A stretch of 64,000 nt of DNA, taken from the NCBI GenBank assembly GCA_024235695.1, contig JACKLX010000020.1:1-64000 (forward strand). The letters run 5' to 3'. This document shows, piece after piece, positions 21,659 through 29,490 of this stretch. Under the pieces are notes generated by a model that ran no database searches, was not told the DNA's origin, and saw nothing but the letters and a program-made list of their open reading frames with translations. Origin of the DNA: Accumulibacter sp. (lineage in GTDB: Bacteria > Pseudomonadota > Gammaproteobacteria > Burkholderiales > Rhodocyclaceae). The position numbers and the translations under genes were made by a program. The number at the start of each line of letters is the position of its first letter. Position 1 is the stretch's first letter.

Positions 21659-23358
21659 ACGGGTTTCTCCGCTGCGGGCGTGCAGGTGGCGCGCGCCAGC
21701 GCCGCACGAATCGCCGCGCCGTCGAAGCAACGCCAGCGCGCGCTGACGTGCTGGTCCGGCCGGAAGAGGTACACCGTACCGGCCCTGGCGTCGTAACGCT
21801 CGGCGTAGCGACCGCGGCGATCCTCGAGGACCCGCAAGCCCGCCGACCCGGAACCGTGCTGCAAGGCCAGCAGCGCCACTTCGACGCCAAACGGGCCGCC
21901 GGCCAGCGCCAGCAGCGCGGCCGCCGCCGACGCCTCCAGGGCAGCCGGATGATCGACGGTGCACAACACCATGAAATGATTGCCGACCGCGTCAAGCAAC
22001 CAGCCGTCGCGGCCGTCCTCGCGGATCGGCGCGTCGGCCATCGGCGCGCCGGGAATCATTTCGCCGGCAAACGCATCGCGGTCAGCTGTATTGAGTGACG
22101 ACTTCGAAAGATATGCCGGCACCGACAGCCGACCCGAGTTGACCAGCGCCCGTGCGAAGGGATAGCGGCGCGCCAGGGTCAGCACGGCGTTGCGAAAATT
22201 CAGCGACGTCTTGCTCTTGGGCGTGATGAAGTCGGTCGATCGCGTCGAGTTCAGCAGATTCTCGTCGGCCGCGAACTCGCGCTCCTCGGCATAGCTGTCG
22301 AGCAAGCTTTCCGGCGCCTTGCCGTCGACCACCAGCTGCAACTTCCAGACCAGGTTGTCGGCGTCCTGGATACCCGAATTGGCGCCACGCGCGCCGAACG
22401 GGCTGACCTGATGCGCGGAATCACCGACGAACAGCACGCGGCCCTGCCGAAAGCCGCTCATCCGCCGGCACTGGAAGGTATACACGCTGACCCATTCGAG
22501 CTCGAACACCCGCTCATCGCCGAGCATCGCCTGAATCCGCGGAATTACCCGCTCGGGCTTCTTCTCTTCTTCCGGATCGGCCTGCCAGCCGAGCTGGAAG
22601 TCGATTCGCCAGACGTTGTCGGCCTGGCGATGCAGCAGGACCGACTGCCCCGGATGGAACGGCGGGTCGAACCAGAACCAGCGCTCGGCTGGAAAATCGG
22701 CCTTCATCACCACGTCGGCGATCAGGAAGCGGTCCATGAACACCTGACCTTCGACCTCGAGGCCCAGCATTCGGCGAATGCTGCTGCGCGCACCGTCGGC
22801 GACGATCAGCCAGTCGCACTGGAGCGCGTAGACGCCATCCGGCGTCTCGACCTGCAGCCCGACGCCTGGCCGCTCGCCTGGCTGCTCGTTCTGCCGGACA
22901 GCGACGACCCGGTTCTTCCAGCGCAGGTCGATGCCCGGCAGTTCCTGTGCGCGCCTGACCAGGAACTCCTCCAGGTAGTACTGCTGCAGGTTGATCATTC
23001 CGGGACGCTTGTGATCGGGCTGCGCCAGCAGTTGGAAGTTGTACACCTCTTCTTCGCGAAAAAAAGTGCGACCGACGTTCCAGCTGACGCCCTTGTCCAC
23101 GCAGCGGTCACCAACACCCAGCCGGTCGAGCACCTCGAGCGCGCGCTTGGCGTAGCAGACGCCGCGCGAGCCGACCGAGACGCTGTCATCGTCGTCGAGC
23201 AGCAGCACCGCCGTCCCCTGCTGGGCGAGATCGATCGCCGCCGCCAGGCCGACCGGACCGGCACCGACAACGACCACCGGATATCGCCGCGGCTCGCCAC
23301 CCTGCAGCTCGGCGGGCGGCCGATAGGCAAACCTCGGATAGGTGTAGGTACTCAGCAT
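21655..23358 (-). CDS. Class A FAD-dependent aromatic monooxygenase (MhpA-like)
   Basis: 567 residues. The N-terminal GxGxxG fold is VVVGAGPVGLAAAIDLAQQG (about 29-48). The central DG motif is LIVADGARSSIRRMLG and the second FAD motif is FVGDSAHQVSPFGARGANSGIQD near 310. A C-terminal thioredoxin-like domain is present, as in phenol and 3-hydroxyphenylpropionate hydroxylases. Such enzymes hydroxylate an aromatic ring using NAD(P)H and O2. The substrate cannot be read from sequence; the neighbouring uptake and acyl-CoA genes suggest an organic acid. Good GGAG-type site before the ATG. Confidence 0.85.
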   Translation of the reverse strand: MLSTYTYPRFAYRPPAELQGGEPRRYPVVVVGAGPVGLAAAIDLAQQGTAVLLLDDDDSVSVGSRGVCYAKRALEVLDRLGVGDRCVDKGVSWNVGRTFFREEEVYNFQLLAQPDHKRPGMINLQQYYLEEFLVRRAQELPGIDLRWKNRVVAVRQNEQPGERPGVGLQVETPDGVYALQCDWLIVADGARSSIRRMLGLEVEGQVFMDRFLIADVVMKADFPAERWFWFDPPFHPGQSVLLHRQADNVWRIDFQLGWQADPEEEKKPERVIPRIQAMLGDERVFELEWVSVYTFQCRRMSGFRQGRVLFVGDSAHQVSPFGARGANSGIQDADNLVWKLQLVVDGKAPESLLDSYAEEREFAADENLLNSTRSTDFITPKSKTSLNFRNAVLTLARRYPFARALVNSGRLSVPAYLSKSSLNTADRDAFAGEMIPGAPMADAPIREDGRDGWLLDAVGNHFMVLCTVDHPAALEASAAAALLALAGGPFGVEVALLALQHGSGSAGLRVLEDRRGRYAERYDARAGTVYLFRPDQHVSARWRCFDGAAIRAALARATCTPAAEKPV

Positions 23359-23403
23359 GACCCTCTCCCCGACTGGCCGCTCGGCGGCTGCCGGCGCGGT
23401 GAC

Positions 23404-24369
23404 TCAGTCGGTGGCCTGCAGCCCGTGCCACATCTCGCGGTCGCGTGCGGCCGTCCAGATTCGCGGATGGCGGATGCCGCTCGCCTCGTCGATCGCCCTG
23501 ACGACGTCGAAGGGCAGGCAGTGCTCGTAGATGAAGACCTGCGCGAACTTCGGGTCCATCGCCCGGCGGGTGTGCGCCATCGCCTGCTTGAGGTTCATGC
23601 CCGCAGCCACCGCTTGCCGCGCGCAGGCGAACAGGGTGGTGACGAAGTCGGCGGTGTACTCCAGGCCGCGGGCCACTTCGGCCGGGCAGCTCAAGGCCGG
23701 GCCGCGTCCCGGCAGCAACTTTTCGGCGCCCAACTGGCGGAGAGCGGCCAAGGTCGTCGGCCAGTCCTCGAGTTGCGCGTCGCCGGTGTAGCACGCCGCG
23801 TCGCACTCGACCAGGTCGCCGGAGAACAGCACCTTCTCGGACGGTACCCAGACCACCGTGTCACCCCTGGTGTGGCCCGCACCAGGGTGCATCACCTGCA
23901 CTTCCAGCCCGCTCATCCACAACGTCATCGCCTCCCGGAACACCAGCGTCGGCCAGGTCAGTCCCGGGATCGATCCAAAGTCCTGGAACAGCCGCGGGAA
24001 GCGCTCGTACTCCGATTGCATGTCCTCGGCACCGCGCTCGACGATCAACTCGTAGGTGCCCTGGCTGGCGATGATCTCCTGCAGGCCCTCGGCCCGATAC
24101 GCCGACGCGCCAAGCACACGGACGGCGTGATAGTGCGAGAGTACGACGTACTTGATCGGCTTGTCGGTCAGGCGGCGAATCTCGGCGATCAGGCGCGCTG
24201 CCATTACCGGTGTCGCCAGGGTGTCAACGATCAGCACGTTGTCGTCGCCGATGATCACCCCGGTATTGGGGTCGCCTTCGGCGGTATAGCCCCAGCAATG
24301 CTCGGAAAGCTGGACGAAGGTCGTCTTCTTCTCTTCGAGGTCGGCGACCGATGCGAATTGCTTGTTCAT
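23404..24369 (-). CDS. Metallo-beta-lactamase-fold hydrolase lacking the HxHxxDH aspartate
   Basis: 321 residues with an MBL fold: VLIVDTLATPVMAARLI near 46, VVLSHYHAVRVLGASAY at 76-91, HPGAGHTRGDTVVW near 150 and FSGDLVECDAACYTG near 170. Motif 1, normally HxHxDH, reads HYHAVRV, so the metal-2 ligands Asp and His are absent while H79 and H81 remain. It may bind one metal or use a different chemistry. A GGAG sits ahead of the ATG. It is 45 bases upstream of the monooxygenase gene and probably in its operon. Confidence 0.8.
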   Translation of the reverse strand: MNKQFASVADLEEKKTTFVQLSEHCWGYTAEGDPNTGVIIGDDNVLIVDTLATPVMAARLIAEIRRLTDKPIKYVVLSHYHAVRVLGASAYRAEGLQEIIASQGTYELIVERGAEDMQSEYERFPRLFQDFGSIPGLTWPTLVFREAMTLWMSGLEVQVMHPGAGHTRGDTVVWVPSEKVLFSGDLVECDAACYTGDAQLEDWPTTLAALRQLGAEKLLPGRGPALSCPAEVARGLEYTADFVTTLFACARQAVAAGMNLKQAMAHTRRAMDPKFAQVFIYEHCLPFDVVRAIDEASGIRHPRIWTAARDREMWHGLQATD

Positions 24370-24678
24370 GCGCTGCTCCAGGAAATGCCGAAGGCGTCAG
24401 GATCGTCCGGCGCGAGCTGGCAGCGGTCGGCACGCTGGCGATGCTTGCCCGACGGCAACCGGTCTTTGCCGTGATCCGCATCGATTCTGTCGTCGTCGGC
24501 CAGCGTCTGTCAATCGAGCACGGCCCCCGGGCCCCGCTCGTCAGGCGATCGCACTCGGCCGACCGACGCAGGCTGCTCACCGCCACCAGCGCAGAGGCCG
24601 CCGTTCGACCAGGCTAGATGCCCGCTCGAACGGCGGCCTCGATGCCAGCAAGGTGCTGGCCGGGTGCAGGCCGCGTCG
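24370..24678. other. 309-base gap between the TRAP permease gene and the MBL hydrolase gene
   Basis: No credible gene. It holds a long perfect inverted repeat near its right end (listed separately) and must carry the promoter of the MBL/monooxygenase operon, but I do not see convincing -35/-10 boxes. Confidence 0.5.
24594..24640. terminator. 15-bp perfect inverted repeat, probable transcription terminator
   Basis: GAGGCCGCCGTTCGA (24594-24608) and its exact complement (24626-24640) are separated by 17 bases. The hairpin begins 39 bases after the TRAP permease stop codon on the minus strand. No U-tract follows, so it is not a canonical intrinsic terminator. It could end transcription weakly or protect the 3' end of the transporter mRNA. 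Confidence 0.5.
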
Positions 24679-27285
24679 CTAAGCGGCCGCCGGCTTCGGC
24701 TCCTGGTCCGCCAACAGCCGGGCCCGGCGACGCTGGACGACGACGACCAGGGCCAGCAGTACCAGCGCGGGAATGAAGAACCACTCCTTGGCGGGTCGCT
24801 CGGCCGCCAGTTCAAGCGCGGTGATGCTGAAGCCCTGCTCGATCCCGAGTTTGGCGGCGCGGCTGCCAAACTTGACGCCCAGGATATCGACCTGATCACC
24901 CGACGCCATGAGGCTCAAACCGATCGCGTTGAGGCGCTGCAGGGCAGGCGCCGGCGCGCCGAGCGGCAGCAGAACGCCCTTCGACACCTTCTTGCCATTG
25001 AGGTCCTCGCCCTCGATCCAGACCCGCAGACCCGTACCGGCAGGCGCCGCTTCGACGACCTCCATGATCTTGGTCGGCGGCAGCTTGTCGTAAGGCGGAT
25101 GGACGATATCCATCCAGAAGCCCGGACGGAACAGGGTGAAGGTCACCAGCAGCAGGACCAACGCCTCCCACCACCGGTTGCGTGCCATGAACCAGCCCTG
25201 CGTCGCAGCGGCGAACAGCAGGTTGGCGAGGATGGCGGTGGCAATCGTCAGGAACAGGTGCCAGGCACTGTCGATGCCGATCAGCAGCAACTGCGTGTTG
25301 AAGATGAACATGAAGGGCAGGATCGCCGTCCGGATGCTGTAACCGAAAGCCGTGACCCCGACCTTGATCGGATCGGTGCGCGCCACCCCGGCGGCGGCGT
25401 ACGAGGCCAGGCCAACCGGCGGCGTGACGTCGGCCATCAGTCCGAAATAGAAGACGAACAGATGCACGGCAATCAACGGTACCAGCAGGCCGCTTTGCGC
25501 ACCGAGTTCGACGACGACCGGCGCCATCAGCGTGGACACCACGATGTAGTTGGCCGTCGTCGGCAGACCCATGCCAAGAATCAGGCAGATCACCGCCACC
25601 AGTCCGAGCATGATCATCAGGTTGCCACCCGAGATCAGTTCGACCAGTTCGCTCATCACCAGACCGATGCCGGTCAGCGTCACGGTGCCGACGATGATGC
25701 CGGCGGACGCCGTGGCGATGCCGATGCCGATCATGTTGCGGGCACCGGTGACCAGGCCGTCAAGCAGGTCCTGAAAGCCCTGGCGGACTGCCTCGCCGAT
25801 GTCGCCGCGCTGGCGGAACGAAGCGATGATCGGCCGCTGCGTGACCAGGATGAACATCAGAAACACCGTCGCCCAGAAAGCGGACAGCGCCGGCGACAGT
25901 TCCTCGACCATCAGGTTCCAGATCAGCACCACCACCGGCAGCAGGAAGTGCAAGCCCGATTTCAGCGTCGGGCCGGCATCGGGCAGGTGCTCGATCGGCT
26001 TGTCCGGATCGTCCATGAGCAGTTCCGGATAGCGGGTACCGAACTTCAACAGGCCGATGTAGGCAGCCATCATCAGCACGCCGACGATGTAGATCGAGGC
26101 GTCGCCAAAGACGTTCTTGAGCCAGCCAAAGCCGTAATAGACGATACCGGCGAGGATGACCATGCCGGAAACGGTCATCAGGAAGGAAATCAAGCGCGAG
26201 CTGAACGTCGCCTCGTGCTGGTGCGGGATGCCGCGGATGTCGGCCTTCATCGCTTCGAGATGCACGATGTAGAACAACGCGATGTAAGAGATCATCGCCG
26301 GCAGGATGGCGTGCTTGAGGACCTGCGTGTAGGGAATGCCGACGTACTCGACCATCAGGAACGCGGCAGCGCCCATCACCGGCGGCATGATCTGGCCGTC
26401 GACCGAGGCCGCAACCTCGACCGCCGCCGCCTTGTCGGGACGATAGCCGACCCGCTTCATCAATGGAATGGTGAACGTGCCGGTGGTCACCACGTTGGCG
26501 ATCGACGACCCCGAGATCAGGCCGGTACAGGCCGAGGCGACGACCGCAGCCTTTGCCGGCCCACCGCGCAGGTGACCGAGCAGCGAGATCGCCGACTTGA
26601 TGAAGTAATTGCCGGCACCGGCGGTTTCCAGCAGCGCGCCGAACAGCACGAAGAGAAAGATGAAGCCCGACGAGACGCCGAGCGCGACACCGAAGACGCC
26701 CTCGGTGCTCAGCCACAGGTGCGACATGCCCTTGCCGAGCGAAGCGCCCTTGTGGGCGATGAGGTCCGGCATGTAGGGTCCGAGGAAGATGTAGCCGATG
26801 AAGATGGTCGCCAGGATGACCATCGGCAGGCCAAGGGCGCGCCGCGCAGCCTCAAGCAACAGCACGATGCCGGCAACCGACGCGACCAGGTCGAGGGTCG
26901 TCGGTTGGCCGGGTCGGGTGGACAACTCGGAGTAGAAAACGAAGAGATACGACGCACAGAAGACGCCAACCAGCGCCAGAATCCAGTCCACGATCGGCAC
27001 ATGGTCGCGCGGCGAGTGCTTGAACGCCGGGTAGGCGAGAAAGGCGAGAAAGATCGCGAAAGCCAGATGGACCGAACGCGACTCGGTGTCATTGAGTACC
27101 AGAACGCCCAGTGAATACGGTAGCGGCGAGGCGATCCAGAGTTGGAAAAGCGACCACGCCAATGCCGTAAGCATGATCAGCTTGGCGACCGGACCGGTCG
27201 GCTTGCGACCGCCCGTGTCGGATTCGGCGACCAGTTGTTTGAGCTGCTCGTCGGTCAGGACGGCAGCCGTTTCTTTTTCAGCCAT
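24679..27285 (-). CDS. Fused TRAP transporter permease (DctQM type)
   Basis: 868-residue integral membrane protein with the small Q-type domain fused ahead of the large M-type domain (TRAP_fused). Many helices run from about residue 25 to 690, including SGSSIANVVTTGTFTIPLMKRVGY near 252 and LGMGLPTTANYIVVSTLMAPV near 565, both hallmarks of the permease. The C-terminal ~150 residues form an extra region (DUF3394-like) with further helices. It imports an organic acid using a cation gradient together with the TAXI binding protein encoded upstream. Start ATG at 27285; the 110-base gap before it contains a strong hairpin. Confidence 0.93.
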   Translation of the reverse strand: MAEKETAAVLTDEQLKQLVAESDTGGRKPTGPVAKLIMLTALAWSLFQLWIASPLPYSLGVLVLNDTESRSVHLAFAIFLAFLAYPAFKHSPRDHVPIVDWILALVGVFCASYLFVFYSELSTRPGQPTTLDLVASVAGIVLLLEAARRALGLPMVILATIFIGYIFLGPYMPDLIAHKGASLGKGMSHLWLSTEGVFGVALGVSSGFIFLFVLFGALLETAGAGNYFIKSAISLLGHLRGGPAKAAVVASACTGLISGSSIANVVTTGTFTIPLMKRVGYRPDKAAAVEVAASVDGQIMPPVMGAAAFLMVEYVGIPYTQVLKHAILPAMISYIALFYIVHLEAMKADIRGIPHQHEATFSSRLISFLMTVSGMVILAGIVYYGFGWLKNVFGDASIYIVGVLMMAAYIGLLKFGTRYPELLMDDPDKPIEHLPDAGPTLKSGLHFLLPVVVLIWNLMVEELSPALSAFWATVFLMFILVTQRPIIASFRQRGDIGEAVRQGFQDLLDGLVTGARNMIGIGIATASAGIIVGTVTLTGIGLVMSELVELISGGNLMIMLGLVAVICLILGMGLPTTANYIVVSTLMAPVVVELGAQSGLLVPLIAVHLFVFYFGLMADVTPPVGLASYAAAGVARTDPIKVGVTAFGYSIRTAILPFMFIFNTQLLLIGIDSAWHLFLTIATAILANLLFAAATQGWFMARNRWWEALVLLLVTFTLFRPGFWMDIVHPPYDKLPPTKIMEVVEAAPAGTGLRVWIEGEDLNGKKVSKGVLLPLGAPAPALQRLNAIGLSLMASGDQVDILGVKFGSRAAKLGIEQGFSITALELAAERPAKEWFFIPALVLLALVVVVQRRRARLLADQEPKPAAA

Positions 27286-27311
27286 GTGCGCACCTCCGTA
27301 GACTTCAAGGA

Positions 27312-27337
27312 CTGACGGCCCCGATCGGGGCCGTCAG
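27312..27337. repeat. 26-bp perfect palindrome (hairpin) between TAXI and TRAP genes
   Basis: CTGACGGCCCC, GATC, GGGGCCGTCAG forms an 11-bp GC-rich stem with a four-base loop, located between the binding-protein stop (27396) and the permease start (27285). No U-tract follows, so partial termination or 3' mRNA protection is more likely than full termination. That would raise binding-protein levels above permease, a common arrangement in binding-protein-dependent transporters. Confidence 0.75.
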
Positions 27338-27395
27338 CAGGTCCATCACCGGGAAGGGCTGCCGTTTCGCCGATCCCGGAATTCGTCGGACCGGC

Positions 27396-28361
27396 TTACA
27401 TCCAGCCTTTCTCCTTGTAGTACTTCACGGCGCCGTCATGCAGCGGTGCCGACAGGCCGTTCTTGATCATCTCCTTCGGATCGAGATGAGCGAATGCCGG
27501 ATGCAGCTTCTTGAAGTCGTCCAGATTGTCGAAGACGGCTTTCACCATGGCATAGACAACGTCGTTGGGAACCTTCGACGACGAGACAAAGGCGGCAACG
27601 ACGCCGAAGGTGTTGATCGGATTGGGGTTGTGTGCGTACATTCCACCCGGGATGGTCACTGCGGCATAGTACGGATACTTCTTGACCAGAGCATCGACCG
27701 CCGGACCGATGATATTGACCAGCTGTGCGTGACAGGTGGTGGTCGGATCCTGGATGTTCGCCGACGGGTTGCCGACGACATAGGCGAAACCGTCGATCTT
27801 GTTGTCGCACAGCGCGGCGCCGTGTTCGTCGGCCTTCATCTCGGAGACCAGCGAGAAATCGCTGGTCTTCATGCCCATCGCCGGCAGCAGGATATCCATC
27901 GTCGCACGCTGCCCGGAGCCCGGATTGCCGATATTGAAGCGTTTGCCCTTGAAGTCGAGCAGCGAAGTGACCTTGGCGTCCTCGCGGGCGAGGACGACCA
28001 GCGGCTCGGGATGAATCGAGAAAACCGAGCGCAAGTCGCCAAAAGCGGCACCCTTGAACTGATTTTCTCCCTTCAACGCGTTGTAGGCGACGTCGGACTG
28101 CGCCACGCCGAAGTCGAGCTCACCGGCCTTGATCGTATTGACGTTGTACACCGAGCCACCGGTGCTCTCGACCGAGCAGCGAATGCCGTGCGTTTTCTTT
28201 TCCTTGTTCATCAGCCGGCAGATCGCTCCGCCCGCCGCGTAATAGACGCCGGTCACGCCGCCGGTACCGATGGTGACGAACTTCTGCTGCGCAAATGCTG
28301 CCGGGCTGGCGAGGCTCGCTGTCACCGCCAGGGCGGCGGCAAGGGTGGTGAGTTTCTTCAT
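27396..28361 (-). CDS. TAXI-family TRAP transporter solute-binding protein
   Basis: 321 residues. A signal peptide (1-24, ending AFA) is followed by [26 protein letters not shown], the diagnostic TAXI start. Later motifs include [16 protein letters not shown] near 80 and [15 protein letters not shown] near 145. It is a periplasmic substrate receptor for the fused permease encoded downstream. The substrate is unknown; related systems take up dicarboxylates, glutamate or aromatic acids. AAGGAAGGAG provides a strong ribosome-binding site. Confidence 0.93.
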   Translation of the reverse strand: MKKLTTLAAALAVTASLASPAAFAQQKFVTIGTGGVTGVYYAAGGAICRLMNKEKKTHGIRCSVESTGGSVYNVNTIKAGELDFGVAQSDVAYNALKGENQFKGAAFGDLRSVFSIHPEPLVVLAREDAKVTSLLDFKGKRFNIGNPGSGQRATMDILLPAMGMKTSDFSLVSEMKADEHGAALCDNKIDGFAYVVGNPSANIQDPTTTCHAQLVNIIGPAVDALVKKYPYYAAVTIPGGMYAHNPNPINTFGVVAAFVSSSKVPNDVVYAMVKAVFDNLDDFKKLHPAFAHLDPKEMIKNGLSAPLHDGAVKYYKEKGWM

Positions 28362-28382
28362 CGTATGTCTCCTTCCTTATGG

Positions 28383-28411
28383 TTTATCAATGAGGACAAG
28401 CATTGTGTCGA
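28383..28411 (-). promoter_or_regulatory. Candidate sigma-70 promoter of the TAXI-TRAP operon
   Basis: Minus-strand TCGACA (28406-28411), 17-base spacer, GATAAA (28383-28388). The -35 matches 5 of 6 and the -10 matches 4 of 6 positions. The predicted leader is very short (about 15 bases) but contains the ribosome-binding site. Confidence 0.35.
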
Positions 28412-28701
28412 CGACCACCGGCAGCGGACGCATGAAGAAAGGAAGGCGCATGATCAACGCATCCACTTTCCGGCAAAGCCGCATTGTGTCCGAGCGGCGT
28501 CGCGTCAGCACCTTTCATTGCCATCCGTGCTGTTGACTCATCTCGACCCGCCGTGAAACTCCGCTCGCAGCAGCCAAGAAAAGCAAACGACAATGGACTG
28601 TACACATAAAACAGGCTCTCGCCTAGACCAATTTCAAGCAAATGGCGAAGACCATTCGGCGGCACCAGTTTCCTTGCCTGGCGGCTGTTGCAGCGCAGCA
28701 G
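28412..28701. other. Gap between the enoyl-CoA hydratase and TAXI genes
   Basis: The whole gap spans 28362-28701 (340 bases). Apart from the candidate promoter near the TAXI start I see no gene, no convincing terminator and no repeat. The sequence near 28580-28640 is noticeably more AT-rich than the surroundings. Confidence 0.5.
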
Positions 28702-29490
28702 TCATGTCTTCAGCATCTTGCGGACGGCCTCCAGATGCTCGGCCTCGTTATGACACATGCCCTGGAACGACGCACACAGATCGAGAAAATCCTTCAACTC
28801 CATGCGTTGTGCCATTTTCATCAGTCGTTTGGTCAGGCGAAGAGCCTTTGGCGGCTGCGCAGCTATGCGCTCGGCAAGTTCTCGCGTCTTTGGCATCAGA
28901 TTGCCGGGTTCGAATACCTCGAGGACGATACCAAGCGTCTTGGCCTCATCGGCGCTGACCATGCGGCCACTGAGTGTCAACTCGAATGCCTGCTGATAAC
29001 CGATCAATCGCTGCATGAACCAGGCGCCACCGTCGCCGGGAATGATCCCCAGATTGAGGAAGGTTTCGCCGAACTTCGCCCGGTTCGACGCCAGCCGGAT
29101 GTCGGCCATGTTGGCAAGATCGAAGCCGGCACCGATGGCGGCACCGTTCACCGCCGCGATCAGCGGAATCTCGACGTCGTGCAGCGCCAGCGGAATTCTC
29201 TGTATGCCGCGACGATAGCGCTGCGCCACTTCGGCGACGTCACCTGCAAAATCGCCGCTGCGCCCGGCCATGTCCTTGACATTGCCACCGGCAGAGAACG
29301 CCGAGCCGGCACCGGTAATCACCAATACCGAGACCTCCGCGCACCGGTTGACCCATTGCGCGACGTGGACGATGTCGTCGATCAGCTGCGTGCCGGTCAG
29401 GGCGTTGCGGACGTCGTCGCGATTGAGCGTCAGCACCGCAACCCGCTGGTCGACCTCGAGCAGGGCGTCGCAAAGGGTCGGCATCTTCAT
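28702..29490 (-). CDS. Enoyl-CoA hydratase/isomerase family protein
   Basis: 262-residue crotonase-fold protein. Oxyanion-hole and active-site segments are visible: GSAFSAGGNVKDMAGRSGD near 62-80, IAAVNGAAIGAGFDLANMADIRLAS near 110-134 and FLNLGIIPGDGGAWFMQRLIG near 142-162. Glu residues at the classic catalytic positions are not obvious (GDGGAW replaces the usual PGAGG), so it may be an isomerase or act on an unusual acyl-CoA. The ATG overlaps the acyl-CoA synthetase gene stop (ATGA). Confidence 0.88.
   Translation of the reverse strand: MKMPTLCDALLEVDQRVAVLTLNRDDVRNALTGTQLIDDIVHVAQWVNRCAEVSVLVITGAGSAFSAGGNVKDMAGRSGDFAGDVAEVAQRYRRGIQRIPLALHDVEIPLIAAVNGAAIGAGFDLANMADIRLASNRAKFGETFLNLGIIPGDGGAWFMQRLIGYQQAFELTLSGRMVSADEAKTLGIVLEVFEPGNLMPKTRELAERIAAQPPKALRLTKRLMKMAQRMELKDFLDLCASFQGMCHNEAEHLEAVRKMLKT

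Noticed and set aside
24664-27114. 816-codon plus-strand open frame opposite the TRAP permease gene
   Set aside because: Arg/Asp/His-rich composition without motifs, fully antisense to a clear transporter gene.
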